Source of the DNA: Xanthobacteraceae bacterium
GTDB taxonomy: Bacteria > Pseudomonadota > Alphaproteobacteria > Rhizobiales > Xanthobacteraceae
DNA length: 64,000 nt
Assembly: GCA_029266425.1 (NCBI GenBank)
Contig: JAQSWY010000020.1
Location: forward strand, 1-64,000
Direction of reading: 5' to 3'
Position 1 is the stretch's first letter, and every line of letters starts with the position of its first letter. Below, in pieces: positions 27,089-35,862 of the stretch. Position numbers and translations under genes: made by a program. Under the pieces are notes generated by a model. That model saw nothing but the letters and a program-made list of their open reading frames with translations, was not told the DNA's origin and searched no databases.

Positions 27089-27914
27089 CGCCGATCGTCT
27101 CCAAGTTCACATTCAGCGCACGCAATCGCTGTGCCAAGGCGGTGGAATCGAACGGGCGCAGTCGCGCGATGCGGCTGAGCGCGCCGGCATCGATGGGCAG
27201 CGCCGGCCGGGGAGGGGCGGTCTCCAGCGGGTCGAGCGACAGGAGGAGCCGCACCCGGCGGCGGCGTGCGAGCCGCGCCAGCGCCGGCTCGTCGGCGGGG
27301 GCGACGCCCTCTATGCTGGTGGCGACGAGTACCTCGGCGCCCGGCGGCACCAGCCGGGCGGCACGCACCAGCGCCTCGGTGAGCGGCGGGACGTCGCCGC
27401 TCCCGGCGAGCGCCTGATCGTGCCGGTTGGCCAGCATGTGGCTGATCCGGCTCATCTGCGGCATGCCACCGCCGAGCGGGACGACCGCGACGCCGGCGGC
27501 GTTGAGCGCGACCGCCGCGAGCGAGGCGCCGCGAGCGGCGGCCTGCCAACCGCACCGGGCGAGCAGTCGCGCCGCACGCACGGAGCGCAGCGTCGTCCCG
27601 GTGCCCCAGAGCATGGGCCGGCGGAAATCGGCGATCAGCAGCAGCGTGTCGTCGCGATCCTCGTGGAAGCTGCGTAAGTGCGGCGTGCCGGTACGGGCGG
27701 TGGCGGCGGGATCGATCCGCCGGGCGTCGTCGCCCTCAGTGAAGGCGCGGATCTCGCGCAGGTCCATGCCTGCGCCCGCCGCCCAGGCGGGAACCGCGCC
27801 GGGCCGGCGCGTGGCGGGGCGATGGCGGCCGGTCCGCGGCGCCGCCTCGCGCAACGCCAGCAGCTCCGCCACCTGCAGGCGGATGCCCGGGGCCTCCAGC
27901 GCCGCGCTCACCAT
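27075..27914 (-). CDS. DUF58-domain protein
   Basis: From the ATG at 27914 (overlapping the moxR stop by seven bases) the protein is 279 residues. The DUF58 core MDLREIRAFTEGDDARRIDP and HEDRDDTLLLIADFRRPM matches the family pattern of a degenerate vWA fold. No membrane helix is evident, unlike many DUF58 proteins, so it may be cytosolic. DUF58 proteins are constant partners of MoxR ATPases, and MxaS is the equivalent in methanol oxidisers. Confidence 0.82.
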   Translation of the reverse strand: MVSAALEAPGIRLQVAELLALREAAPRTGRHRPATRRPGAVPAWAAGAGMDLREIRAFTEGDDARRIDPAATARTGTPHLRSFHEDRDDTLLLIADFRRPMLWGTGTTLRSVRAARLLARCGWQAAARGASLAAVALNAAGVAVVPLGGGMPQMSRISHMLANRHDQALAGSGDVPPLTEALVRAARLVPPGAEVLVATSIEGVAPADEPALARLARRRRVRLLLSLDPLETAPPRPALPIDAGALSRIARLRPFDSTALAQRLRALNVNLETIGDDAG

Positions 27915-28861
27915 GGCTCGATCGCGCGCATGATGTCGGCGACGAGGCTGCGGCCGGTGCGGCCCTCGCCGATCGCCGTCCAGCTGGGAATGAGCCGGTG
28001 GGCGAGCGCGTCGGGGGCCAGCGCGATCACGTCCTCTGGCAGCGCATAGTCGCGCGCCCTCAGCCAGGCCCGCGCCTGCGCGGCCGCCGCGAGCGCGAGC
28101 GTGCCGCGCGGCGAGATCGGGTGCTCGACCCATTGCGCGACCGCGCCGCCCGGCCGCGAGGCCATGACCAGCCGGACGATGAAGTCCTTGAGCGCCGGCG
28201 CAAGATGTACCCGCGCGGCCTCCGCCTTGGCCTCATGCAGCGTGTCGGCCGTGAGCGGCACGCTTGCGAGCGCAGGCGGGGCGATGCGCTCGGCGGCAAC
28301 GAGGTCGAGGATCGCGCGCTCCTGTTCGGCCAGCGGCGGCAGCCCGAGCGACAGATGCAGCAGGAAGCGGTCCATCTGCGCCTCGGGCAGCGGGAAGGTG
28401 CCCTCGTGCTCGATCGGGTTCTGGGTGGCGACCACCATGAAGGGATCGGGCAGCGGGCGGGTGACGCCGGAGCTGGTCACCTGGCCCTCGGCCATGGCTT
28501 CGAGCAGCGCCGACTGCACCTTGGGCGGCGCGCGGTTGATCTCGTCCACCAGTACCAGCGCATGGAACAGCGGGCCGGGCACGAAGTCGAAGCCGCCGGT
28601 CTCGGGGCGAAAGACCTGCGTGCCGGTGAGGTCGGAGGGGAGGAGGTCCGGCGTGCACTGGATGCGCGCATGGCTGCCGGGCAGGCAGGCGGCGAGCCGC
28701 TTGACGGCGCGGGTCTTGGCGATGCCCGGCGGTCCTTCGATCAGCACATGGCCGCTGGCGAGCAGGGCGATCAGCAACCGCTCAACCAGTTCCTCATGGC
28801 CGATCAGCCCGGCGGCGACCTCGCTGCCGAGCAGCGCGATCGGATGGCTCATGTCGTTCAT
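27908..28861 (-). CDS. moxR: MoxR-family AAA+ ATPase
   Basis: The 317-residue AAA+ protein has Walker A GPPGIAKTRAV (near residue 44), Walker B LVDEIN, the MoxR insert region GQVTSSGVTRPLPDPF and sensor 1 VVATQNPIEHEG. The C-terminal lid has WVEHPISPRGTLAL with the sensor 2 arginine. MoxR proteins act as chaperones that load cofactors or mature complexes. AGGAGG is eight bases from the ATG at 28861, so the longer upstream frame is not used. It is followed by DUF58, DUF4381 and vWA genes in overlapping order. Confidence 0.9.
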   Translation of the reverse strand: MNDMSHPIALLGSEVAAGLIGHEELVERLLIALLASGHVLIEGPPGIAKTRAVKRLAACLPGSHARIQCTPDLLPSDLTGTQVFRPETGGFDFVPGPLFHALVLVDEINRAPPKVQSALLEAMAEGQVTSSGVTRPLPDPFMVVATQNPIEHEGTFPLPEAQMDRFLLHLSLGLPPLAEQERAILDLVAAERIAPPALASVPLTADTLHEAKAEAARVHLAPALKDFIVRLVMASRPGGAVAQWVEHPISPRGTLALAAAAQARAWLRARDYALPEDVIALAPDALAHRLIPSWTAIGEGRTGRSLVADIMRAIEPW

Positions 28862-28952
28862 CGGGCAGGCCTCCTGTGCCTGCCGAGGATGCGCCGGGGC
28901 AAGGCGCGCCGCTAGGGAGGCTTTCCCGGCCGACCCGGGAAGATCACCCGGT

Positions 28953-30281
28953 TCAACGCGGCAGCCGGGCGGTGGCGCGCATACCGCCCTCGACCGGCGC
29001 CAGCGCGAAGCTGCCGCCGAGCGCGTCGACCCGCTCGCGTATGCCGAGCAGGCCGTAGCCGTCGCCGATCGGGCCGTCATGGCGCGGCGAGCCGTCATCG
29101 GTGGCGGTCAGGGTGATGTCGCTGACGACCTCGATGTGCAGGGAGACGTTTTTCGGCGCGCCGTGGCGGATGGCGTTGGTCACGCATTCCTGGGCAATGC
29201 GGTAGAGGCTGAGCGCCAGCTCGTCCGGGACAGCATCGATCTCGCCGATGAGGTCAAGGGTGAAGCGCACCGCCGGCACGCGGCTGCGCCAGTCGACGAC
29301 CAGCCGTTCGAGGGCGGGGCGCAGGCCGAGATCGTCGAGGTCCGGTGGGCGCAGCCGGGAGAGCTCGGCGCGCAGGCTGTCCATCATCTGGCCGGAGATC
29401 TCGGCGATGCGGGTCCCTTCCTGCGCGGTGGATTCGCCCGATTGCGAGATCGCGGCGGCGAGCGCGCGGGTGGCGGTGAGGCACTGGCCGAACTCGTCGT
29501 GCAGCTCGCGCGCCAGAGCCCGCCGCTCGCTCTCCTGCACGGTGAACAAGCGCCGCGTCAGCTCGGTCCGCGTCGCCTGGGCCTCCTGCAGCGTCGCGGC
29601 CGTGTCGTTCAGCGCCGAACTCAGCCGGTCGAACTCCGCCACGTGCAGATGCGGCAGGCGGGTGGCGAAGTCGCCGAGCTGCAGCCGCTCGATGCCGCGC
29701 AATATGGTGCGGAACGGGGCCAGTAGGCGAACCACCAGGAGGCCGGTGAGGATCGCTCCGCCTATCGCCATCCCCACCGCGACGCGCATCAGGTCGCCGG
29801 TGCGCGCCCAGGCGCGGGTCACGATGACGCCGGGATCGGCAATGGCTGTGACGCGGGCGTCGGTGGGGTAGCGCGCGCGCACCGGCATGGCGCTCGGTGC
29901 CGGCACCAGCCCGATATGCTGGGCGAGCCAGACGAACCAGCCGGGCGGGTTGCCCTCGGCGGCGAGATAGGGGCCGCAGCGCCGGTGCACCGGCTGGTCG
30001 CGCGCGCCGAACTCGACGCAGACGCCGGGCGCGATCAGCGTCCAGGCGGGGAACTCCTGCCAGTCGCGGAACACCGGGGTCGGCGCCACTCCGCCAAAGG
30101 AGAGGCCGATGAAATCCGGCCGCGCGGCGATGGCGGCGGCGACGCGGGTGGCGGTGATCTGCACATCGTGGCGGGCGGCGGCCGCCGTGTCCCACAGCAC
30201 CCAGCCGGCGGCGATGATTACAGTCAGCAGCCCGGCAGCGAGCACCCGCAGGACCAGCTGGGGCAGCAGGCCGCGCATCAC
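28953..30281 (-). CDS. Sensor histidine kinase, NarX/HisKA_3 type
   Basis: The 442-residue kinase has helices at 10-30 and 168-187 flanking a periplasmic sensor of about 135 residues, a HAMP-like linker (LLAPFRTILRGIERLQLGDFATRL), then HisKA_3 with ERRALARELHDEFGQ and phospho-acceptor His261. The ATPase domain has QECVTNAIRHG (N box) and GDGYGLLGIRERV (G box). Its start overlaps the response regulator stop (ATGA). Kinases of this class next to mox/mxa genes (MxaY, FlhS in Paracoccus) control methanol or formaldehyde oxidation; the link is a suggestion only. Two cysteines in the sensor (Cys88, Cys102) could form a disulfide. Confidence 0.87.
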   Translation of the reverse strand: MMRGLLPQLVLRVLAAGLLTVIIAAGWVLWDTAAAARHDVQITATRVAAAIAARPDFIGLSFGGVAPTPVFRDWQEFPAWTLIAPGVCVEFGARDQPVHRRCGPYLAAEGNPPGWFVWLAQHIGLVPAPSAMPVRARYPTDARVTAIADPGVIVTRAWARTGDLMRVAVGMAIGGAILTGLLVVRLLAPFRTILRGIERLQLGDFATRLPHLHVAEFDRLSSALNDTAATLQEAQATRTELTRRLFTVQESERRALARELHDEFGQCLTATRALAAAISQSGESTAQEGTRIAEISGQMMDSLRAELSRLRPPDLDDLGLRPALERLVVDWRSRVPAVRFTLDLIGEIDAVPDELALSLYRIAQECVTNAIRHGAPKNVSLHIEVVSDITLTATDDGSPRHDGPIGDGYGLLGIRERVDALGGSFALAPVEGGMRATARLPR

Positions 30282-30913
30282 AGTGCCGGAACGAGGCCGG
30301 CGCGCTGCGCCTTGAGCACGAGGTCGGCGTCGCCCGAGGCACCGAGCTTGGCGCGGATCTGCGACAGGTTGTTCTGCACGGTCTTGGAGGAGAGGCCGAG
30401 ATTATGGGCAATGGCGCGCCCGTTCATGCCGCGCACCAGCAGGAGCAGTATTTCGCGCTCGCGCGGCGTCAGCCCAGTGAACTCGTCATGCTCGATCGAG
30501 GTGCGGGCGAATTCCTGCGCCATGTCGGCCGAAAGCACGCGCCGGCCCAACACCACGGTCTTGATGGCGTGGACCAGCTCGTCCGGCGGGCTGCTCTTCG
30601 AGACAAAGCCGCGCGCGCCGGCGGCCATCGCCTTCTGCGCGAAGATCGCGCCCTGGTGCATCGACACGACGATGATGCGCGCCTTGGAATCACGGGCGAG
30701 GATGGCCTCCACCGCCGAGAAGCCGCCGTCGCCCGGCATGGAAAGGTCCATCAGCACGATGTCTGGGCCGTGCTGGGCGAAGGCCGCGAGCGCCGCCTTG
30801 CCGTCTCCGGCCTCGGCCACCACCGAAAAGCCCGGCTGGCGGCCCAGCAGCCGGCGGTAGCCCTCGCGCACGATCGGATGATCGTCGACCAGGAGAATGC
30901 GGATCAGATCCAT
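30278..30913 (-). CDS. LuxR/NarL-type response regulator
   Basis: From the ATG at 30913 the regulator is 211 residues: receiver domain ILLVDDHPIVREGYRRLL with Asp56 (VLMDLSMPG) as phosphorylation site and Lys in FVSKSS, then a LuxR HTH, LTPREREILLLLVRGMNGRAIAHNLGLSSKTVQNNLSQIRAKLG. An in-frame codon 14 residues upstream is possible, but residue 1 here begins the receiver fold directly. It is first in the run that continues with the histidine kinase and moxR, so it may control its own operon. Confidence 0.88.
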   Translation of the reverse strand: MDLIRILLVDDHPIVREGYRRLLGRQPGFSVVAEAGDGKAALAAFAQHGPDIVLMDLSMPGDGGFSAVEAILARDSKARIIVVSMHQGAIFAQKAMAAGARGFVSKSSPPDELVHAIKTVVLGRRVLSADMAQEFARTSIEHDEFTGLTPREREILLLLVRGMNGRAIAHNLGLSSKTVQNNLSQIRAKLGASGDADLVLKAQRAGLVPAL

Positions 30914-31106
30914 GGCGCGAGGATATAGCGGACCGTCATTGGAACAAGCGGCCATCGTGCGGGAGTAGAATTAAGCAGCCGCAAGCAGGGCGGTCGCGTT
31001 TCCCTCTCGGACATGAGGTGTGACACGTGCATCGCTGATTGCGCACCGGGAAGGTGCACCTCCCTGGAGCGCGCGATCTGGAGGCTAAGAGACGGACACA
31101 GCGCTC

Positions 31107-31156
31107 TTGACAGCAGACGTCATGAGCACCGATATTTAATGATATGCTTAAATATC
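31107..31156 (+). promoter_or_regulatory. Promoter and operator overlapping the ArsR start codon
   Basis: TTGACA at 31107-31112 is a consensus -35. An AT-rich TATTTAAT about 20 bases later may serve as -10, which would put the transcript start at or next to the ATG at 31144. GATATTTA (31131-31138) and TAAATATC (31149-31156) are perfect eight-base arms centred on the start codon. An ArsR protein bound there would cover the promoter. The leader would be very short or absent. Confidence 0.5.
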
Positions 31157-31491
31157 AAGAGGCGACGCTCGATGCTGTCTTCCACGCGCTGGCCGATCCA
31201 AACCGGCGGGCGATCCTGCGCCTCCTGACCGATCGGGAGCGCAGCATCGGAGAGCTCGTCCCGTCGTTCCCGATCTCCTTCGTTGCCGTATCCAACCACA
31301 TGAAGGTGCTGGAGCAGGCAGGCCTCGTCATCCGGCGCAAGCAGGGACGACACCAGATGTGCAGCCTCGACCGACGCGGCCTCGATGCCGCGAAAGACTG
31401 GCTCGACACGCATGAGCGCTTCTGGACCGAGCGGCTCGACGCCCTCGAAGCGGTGGTCGCCGAGATGAAGGGGGGCGCCTCGACCTCATAG
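31144..31491 (+). CDS. ArsR-family regulator (SRPBCC-associated type)
   Basis: This 115-residue winged-helix protein begins MLKYQEATLDAVFHALADPNRRAILRLL, the typical opening of ArsR regulators paired with AHSA1/SRPBCC proteins. The HTH is IGELVPSFPISFVAVSNHMKVLEQAGLVIRRK, with the wing QGRHQMCSLD. No metal-binding cysteine pair is present, so it is unlikely to sense metals. It leads an operon with an MFS transporter and an SRPBCC/flavin fusion protein, and an inverted repeat covers its start codon. No Shine-Dalgarno is visible. Confidence 0.87.
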   Translation: MLKYQEATLDAVFHALADPNRRAILRLLTDRERSIGELVPSFPISFVAVSNHMKVLEQAGLVIRRKQGRHQMCSLDRRGLDAAKDWLDTHERFWTERLDALEAVVAEMKGGASTS

Positions 31492-31530
31492 ACACCGGCG
31501 CCAACCCGTGACGAGACACGGAGGGAACGC

Positions 31531-33237
31531 GTGACGGAGAAAGCCATCTGGGACGACCAGGCCGCTCCGGCCGAGGTCGTGCCTCCCGCCGGCCGCGCTG
31601 CCGAGGCAGCCGATACCGGAAGCCTGGGCAAGGTCGTGGTTGCTTCCTCGCTCGGGGCCATCTTCGAAGCCTACGACCTCGTGCTCTACGGTCCCCTGGC
31701 CGCGATCATCGCCGCGCAGTTCTTCTCGGGGCTTGATACGGCCTACGCCTACACCTTCACGCTGCTCTCCGCCGCGGTAACCTATGTGGCGCGACCTTTC
31801 GGAGGGCTCGTATTCGGGCCGCTCGGCGACGTCGTGGGCCGCAAATACACCTTCCTCCTCACCATCGTGATCATGGGCTTGTCGACGGTGTGCATCGGCC
31901 TGCTGCCGAGCTACGCTGCCATCGGCGTCGCCTCGCCGCTGCTGCTCATGGGCCTGCGCATCGTCCAGGGCCTCGCCTTCGGCGGCGAGTTCGGCGGTGC
32001 GGTCACCTACATCGCCGAATATGCGCCCGCGAAGCGGCGGGGCTTCGCCACGAGCGCCGTCGCCATCACCATGGCGTGCGGCCTCGTGCTTGCGATACTG
32101 GTGGTGCTCGCCTGCGAATTCGCCCTCGGCAAGGACGCGTTCGAGGCCTGGGGCTGGCGGGTTCCGTTCCTGCTCTCCGCCGTGCTCATGCTGCTCTCGG
32201 TCTATATCCGGTTGAGGCTGCAGGAGTCCCCGGTCTTCCTGGCGATGAAGCGGGCGGGTCGCGGCTCGAAGTCGCCGCTGCGCGAGGCGTTCGGCCGCTG
32301 GGAGCACCTGCGGACGGTGCTGCTCGTCCTGTTCGGTGCCATCGCCGGCCAGTCGGTGGCGACCGCGACGGGTTCCTACCCGATCTATCTTCTGATGCTG
32401 AACCTGAAGATCGACCCGTTCCTGCTGCACTACACCATCCTCGGGTACAGCGTCGTCTTCGTCGCCGCGATGATCATGGCGGGCTGGCTGTCGGACCGCG
32501 TCGGCCGCAAGCCGGTGGTGCTTGCCGGCTTCCTCGGCACCGCGCTCGCCGCCTATCCGGTGTTCCAGGGCATCACCCATTACGCCCATCCGCGCCTCGA
32601 GGCGGCAGTGGCGATGAGCCCGGTAACGGTGATGGCGGACCCGGCGACATGCAGCCGGCAATTCGATCCCTTCGGCCTCGCGGATTTCCGCAGCGCCTGC
32701 GACATCGCCCGGCGCGCGGTCGCCAAGCTCGGCATTCCCTACAGCAATCGCGATGCGCCCGCCGGCGGCGGGACCCAGGTGGAGATCGGTGCCACCACGA
32801 TTCCTGTCTTCGACGGACACGGCCTCGATCGGCCGGCCTTCACCCAGCGCGCCAAGGCGTTCGATAGCGCGTTCACCGCGGCGCTGGTCAATGCGGGATA
32901 TCCGGCGCGCGCGGCGCCGGAAGCGACCAACGTCTTCGCGCTGATCGGGCTTATGGCCTTCCTCAACATCTTCGTTGCCATGGCATCGGCGCCGCTTGCG
33001 GCCTGGCTGGTCGAGATGTTTCCCACCCGCATCCGCACCACGGCCTTCGCATTGCCCTATAATGTCGGCGGCTGGTTCGGCGGCTTCCTACCCGCGATCT
33101 CCTTCGCGGCCTTCACCGCCACCGGCAATCTCTATGCGGGGCTGTGGTATTCGATCGGCGTACTGATGATCTCTCTTGTCATCGGCAGCCTGTTCCTTCC
33201 CGAGACGCGCGGGCGGGCGCTGGAGGGGGTGACATGA
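31531..33237 (+). CDS. MFS transporter, metabolite:H+ symporter-like, with large loop
   Basis: This 568-residue protein has the 12-helix plan of the metabolite:proton symporter family: LVLYGPLAAIIAAQFF, then VARPFGGLVFGPLGDVVGRKYTF with the loop 2-3 motif, and GWLSDRVGRKPVVL in the second half. A loop of about 110 residues (roughly 350-460; starting ITHYAHPRLEAAVAM and holding two cysteines) is inserted between late helices, longer than in usual members. The family takes up organic acids and related small metabolites. The stop overlaps the next start (ATGA). Confidence 0.86.
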   Translation: MTEKAIWDDQAAPAEVVPPAGRAAEAADTGSLGKVVVASSLGAIFEAYDLVLYGPLAAIIAAQFFSGLDTAYAYTFTLLSAAVTYVARPFGGLVFGPLGDVVGRKYTFLLTIVIMGLSTVCIGLLPSYAAIGVASPLLLMGLRIVQGLAFGGEFGGAVTYIAEYAPAKRRGFATSAVAITMACGLVLAILVVLACEFALGKDAFEAWGWRVPFLLSAVLMLLSVYIRLRLQESPVFLAMKRAGRGSKSPLREAFGRWEHLRTVLLVLFGAIAGQSVATATGSYPIYLLMLNLKIDPFLLHYTILGYSVVFVAAMIMAGWLSDRVGRKPVVLAGFLGTALAAYPVFQGITHYAHPRLEAAVAMSPVTVMADPATCSRQFDPFGLADFRSACDIARRAVAKLGIPYSNRDAPAGGGTQVEIGATTIPVFDGHGLDRPAFTQRAKAFDSAFTAALVNAGYPARAAPEATNVFALIGLMAFLNIFVAMASAPLAAWLVEMFPTRIRTTAFALPYNVGGWFGGFLPAISFAAFTATGNLYAGLWYSIGVLMISLVIGSLFLPETRGRALEGVT

Positions 33238-34412
33238 GCAGTATCGACGCTCCTCGGACGGAAGGGACCGGTGGCTCGGTCTCGCTCGTGCTCATCCGTC
33301 GTCTGAACGCGCCGGCCGGGCTGATCTTCTCTGCATGGACCGACCCGAAATGGCTGGTGCGCTGGCTCGTGCCGGGCGCCGGGATGCTGCGCGAGGCCGT
33401 GATCGACCCGCGTCCCGGCGGGGGTTACCGGCTGGACGGCGTCGATCCGGACGGGACAGCCTATCAGCTCCGCGGCCGCTACATCGAGATCGTGCCCGAG
33501 CGGCGGATTGTGGCGAGCTGGTGCTACGAGGGTGCGGCCGCCGGGCTGCGTGGGCCGCCGACGCGGATCGAGGTCGATCTGCGCTCGGTCGGGACCGATG
33601 CCTGCGAGCTGACGCTCACTCATGGCGCGCTCTCCGGCGAGGAGGCCGCCAGTCTGCATCGCACGGTGTGGACGATCTGCCTTGACCGGCTCGCCTGGTC
33701 GCTCGCTCCCGCGGCGGACGAGCCCGACTTTCGCCCAAAGCTCGGCGCGATCGCCGAGCTCTATAGCGACCAGCATCGCATGCTGCAGGATGCCTTCGAC
33801 AGCCGCCGCCTGGCGAACAAGCTGCGCAAGGTTTCCGTTACGAGCACGCTCACGCCGGATCACCAAGCCTTCATCGCCGCGCAGGACCTGGTGTTCCTGT
33901 CAACCGTCGATCATCGCGGCTTCCCGACCTGCTCCTACAAGGGCGGCGCGCCCGGCTTCGTGCGGGTGCTCGACGAGCAGACGCTCGCGCTGCCAAGCTA
34001 TGACGGCAACGGCATGTATCTCTCCGCCGGCAATGCGGCCGCCAATGCGAAAGTTGGCCTGCTCTTCATCGATTTCGAGCGGCCGCACCGGCTGCGCATT
34101 CATGGGGCGGCGCGCCTCATGCGCGACGGGGCCGAACTCGCGGCTTATCCCGGCGCGGAGTTGTTGCTGGTGGTGAAAGTCTATGAGGCCTTCGTGAACT
34201 GCCCGCGCTACATCCACTGCTATCAGCGGGCGGAAACGTCGCCTTTCGTGCCGGGCGAGGTCCGTGCGCAGGAGGTCGCGCCCTGGAAGAACCTCGACAT
34301 CATCCGCGACGACATTCCCGCTCGCGACCGCCGCCGGCTGGAGGAGGCGGGAACGGCTCCGGTGACGCGCGAGGAGTATCTGGCGCGCCTGAAGCGGCGG
34401 GGGGAGACCTGA
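33234..34412 (+). CDS. Fusion: SRPBCC (AHSA1-like) domain plus PNPOx-like flavin domain
   Basis: The 392-residue protein joins two folds. Residues 15-160 are an AHSA1-type SRPBCC hydrophobic-ligand domain (LVLIRRLNAPAGLIFSAWTD, RPGGGYRLDG, ELTLTHGALSGEE). Residues 175-392 are a PNPOx-like split barrel (AQDLVFLSTVDHRGFPTCSY, KGGAPGFVRVLDEQTLALPS, YDGNGMYLSAGNAAAN, VGLLFIDFERPHRLRIHG) that should bind FMN or F420-type cofactor. No stop or frame break separates them. It is last in the ArsR-MFS operon. Each half alone is common; I do not recall the fusion. A role in reducing a hydrophobic, imported substrate is inference. Confidence 0.82.
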   Translation: MSSIDAPRTEGTGGSVSLVLIRRLNAPAGLIFSAWTDPKWLVRWLVPGAGMLREAVIDPRPGGGYRLDGVDPDGTAYQLRGRYIEIVPERRIVASWCYEGAAAGLRGPPTRIEVDLRSVGTDACELTLTHGALSGEEAASLHRTVWTICLDRLAWSLAPAADEPDFRPKLGAIAELYSDQHRMLQDAFDSRRLANKLRKVSVTSTLTPDHQAFIAAQDLVFLSTVDHRGFPTCSYKGGAPGFVRVLDEQTLALPSYDGNGMYLSAGNAAANAKVGLLFIDFERPHRLRIHGAARLMRDGAELAAYPGAELLLVVKVYEAFVNCPRYIHCYQRAETSPFVPGEVRAQEVAPWKNLDIIRDDIPARDRRRLEEAGTAPVTREEYLARLKRRGET

Positions 34413-34801
34413 GCGGCGGCGGGGATGACAGGGACACTCGTGTCGCTCGCTGGGCAGGTTCCGCCGGGCAACACCAGATGGCATGACCAGCGAGATGTAG
34501 CAGCCGCTCTGGCTACAATTGCATCTTCCCATGGTGCCCCACGCTTAAGAGTTACAGTGGTTCGCTTCAATGCGGACCAGTTCTCTTTTGCGCCCTATTG
34601 AATCTTTGGCCGCAAATCACTTAGCGCGGCGTTGTGGTCGGCGTCGGTGGCCGCGGCATCGGCATCTGTCGTCATGACGACTCGGTGATTCAGCATTCTG
34701 CCGTCGCGCGCTGTCGATCTGTCAGACCCACCGTAATGAGCAGCGTGTCGATACCCCGGCTCTGCAGAAGTGCATGTAACTATTGCAGGCGGTTCGTCCG
34801 C
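34413..34801. other. Gene-free stretch with a 14-base palindrome
   Basis: No protein-like frame or RNA gene is recognisable in this stretch. GTCGTCATGACGAC at 34668-34681 is a perfect palindrome without obvious gene link. It lies between two convergent genes, so part of it may serve transcription termination. Confidence 0.4.
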
Positions 34802-35824
34802 TTAGGACCGCTTGAGGATCTTACGTCCCACGAGAATTGTGAGGAAGGCGACCGCCGTGCCGATCGCCGCCTCGGCCAGCCTGTCGACCAGCAACGGGTC
34901 CCAGGGCAGGCCGCGGCTCAGATTGCTCATGCCGATCGCGAGCGGCGAGAAGAACAGCAGCGCGACCCCGAAATTGCGCTTCGCCGCGATCTCCGCCATC
35001 GCTTGGCAGGCGATGATGATCAGGATCAGCGCCAGATGGCCGGGGTGGAACGAGAACAGGAAGGTGGCGATGCCCACGCCGCCCGCCGTGCCCAGCATGA
35101 GGTAAAGCGTACGGCGCCAGACGTCGGTGGCGGCGAGGGCCGGCATCAGGGCGGCTACAGTGATCGGCGCCCAGTATGGATTGCCGACGCCGAGGATGAG
35201 GGCGAACACCCAGGCCACCATCACGCCGAGGGTGGCGGCCGCGACCAGGACCAGATGCTGCTTCCGGTCGAGGGCGACGTAGCCCGCGGCGAGGCGGCGG
35301 CGCCATCCCTCGGGATCCGGTTCCTCTCCCGGCTGGCGCCTGCGCGCGATGATGCCGTTCAGCCAGGCGAACAGCACCGAGAGCGCGGCACCGCCCGCGG
35401 CGACCGCGATGCCCAGCGGCAGCCGGTCCCAGGTCGTCGGGACGCTGGCAATGATCAGCAGACCCAGCACGAAGAACATTTCGCCGCGCGGCACCCATCG
35501 CATGACCGCTCCCAGCGTGGCGGCGGCGATGACGGTGATGGCGAGCAGGAAGCCCAGTATCGTGAGCGGCGCCTGGGCGGCCGAATAGGCCATTCCAGCC
35601 GCGATCGCGACGACCAGGCCGGTACCTGCGACCATCTGCGACTCCACGCGCCGCTTCGTCGATTCACCGTGTCCGTAAAGCATAGCCAGCCCACCGAATG
35701 CGGCGTAGACGACGAGGTCGAGACGGCCTAAGGCATCGAACGTCAATAGCGGCAAGCCAATCCCCAAGGCGACGCGGAGGGCGGCCTCGACATCGTCACG
35801 GTTGATATCTGCAAACAAGCCCAT
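34802..35824 (-). CDS. FUSC-family membrane transporter
   Basis: This 340-residue protein has about ten hydrophobic segments in two clusters around a basic central loop (ARRRQPGEEPDPEGWRRRL, near residue 160), as in FUSC/aromatic acid exporter (AaeB/YccS-like) proteins. GVGNPYWAPITVAALMPA is a family segment. GAAAGG lies close to the start; a GTG one codon upstream is also possible. Exporters of this type remove aromatic carboxylic acids or similar compounds. It is divergent from a UbiD-type decarboxylase across 38 bases, which fits aromatic acid handling. Confidence 0.8.
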   Translation of the reverse strand: MGLFADINRDDVEAALRVALGIGLPLLTFDALGRLDLVVYAAFGGLAMLYGHGESTKRRVESQMVAGTGLVVAIAAGMAYSAAQAPLTILGFLLAITVIAAATLGAVMRWVPRGEMFFVLGLLIIASVPTTWDRLPLGIAVAAGGAALSVLFAWLNGIIARRRQPGEEPDPEGWRRRLAAGYVALDRKQHLVLVAAATLGVMVAWVFALILGVGNPYWAPITVAALMPALAATDVWRRTLYLMLGTAGGVGIATFLFSFHPGHLALILIIIACQAMAEIAAKRNFGVALLFFSPLAIGMSNLSRGLPWDPLLVDRLAEAAIGTAVAFLTILVGRKILKRS

Positions 35825-35862
35825 CACCTTTCATTCCGCGAAAACGCACGGACGGATTGACC

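Noticed and set aside
28101..29726. Long plus-strand open frame of about 540 codons opposite moxR and the kinase
   Set aside because: It is antisense to two genes with clear motifs and its translation is Arg/Gly/Ala-rich without any domain. High GC gives long open antisense frames.
34413..34801. Possible tRNA or attachment site
   Set aside because: No cloverleaf with acceptor and T-arm consensus can be drawn; only a 14-base palindrome is present.
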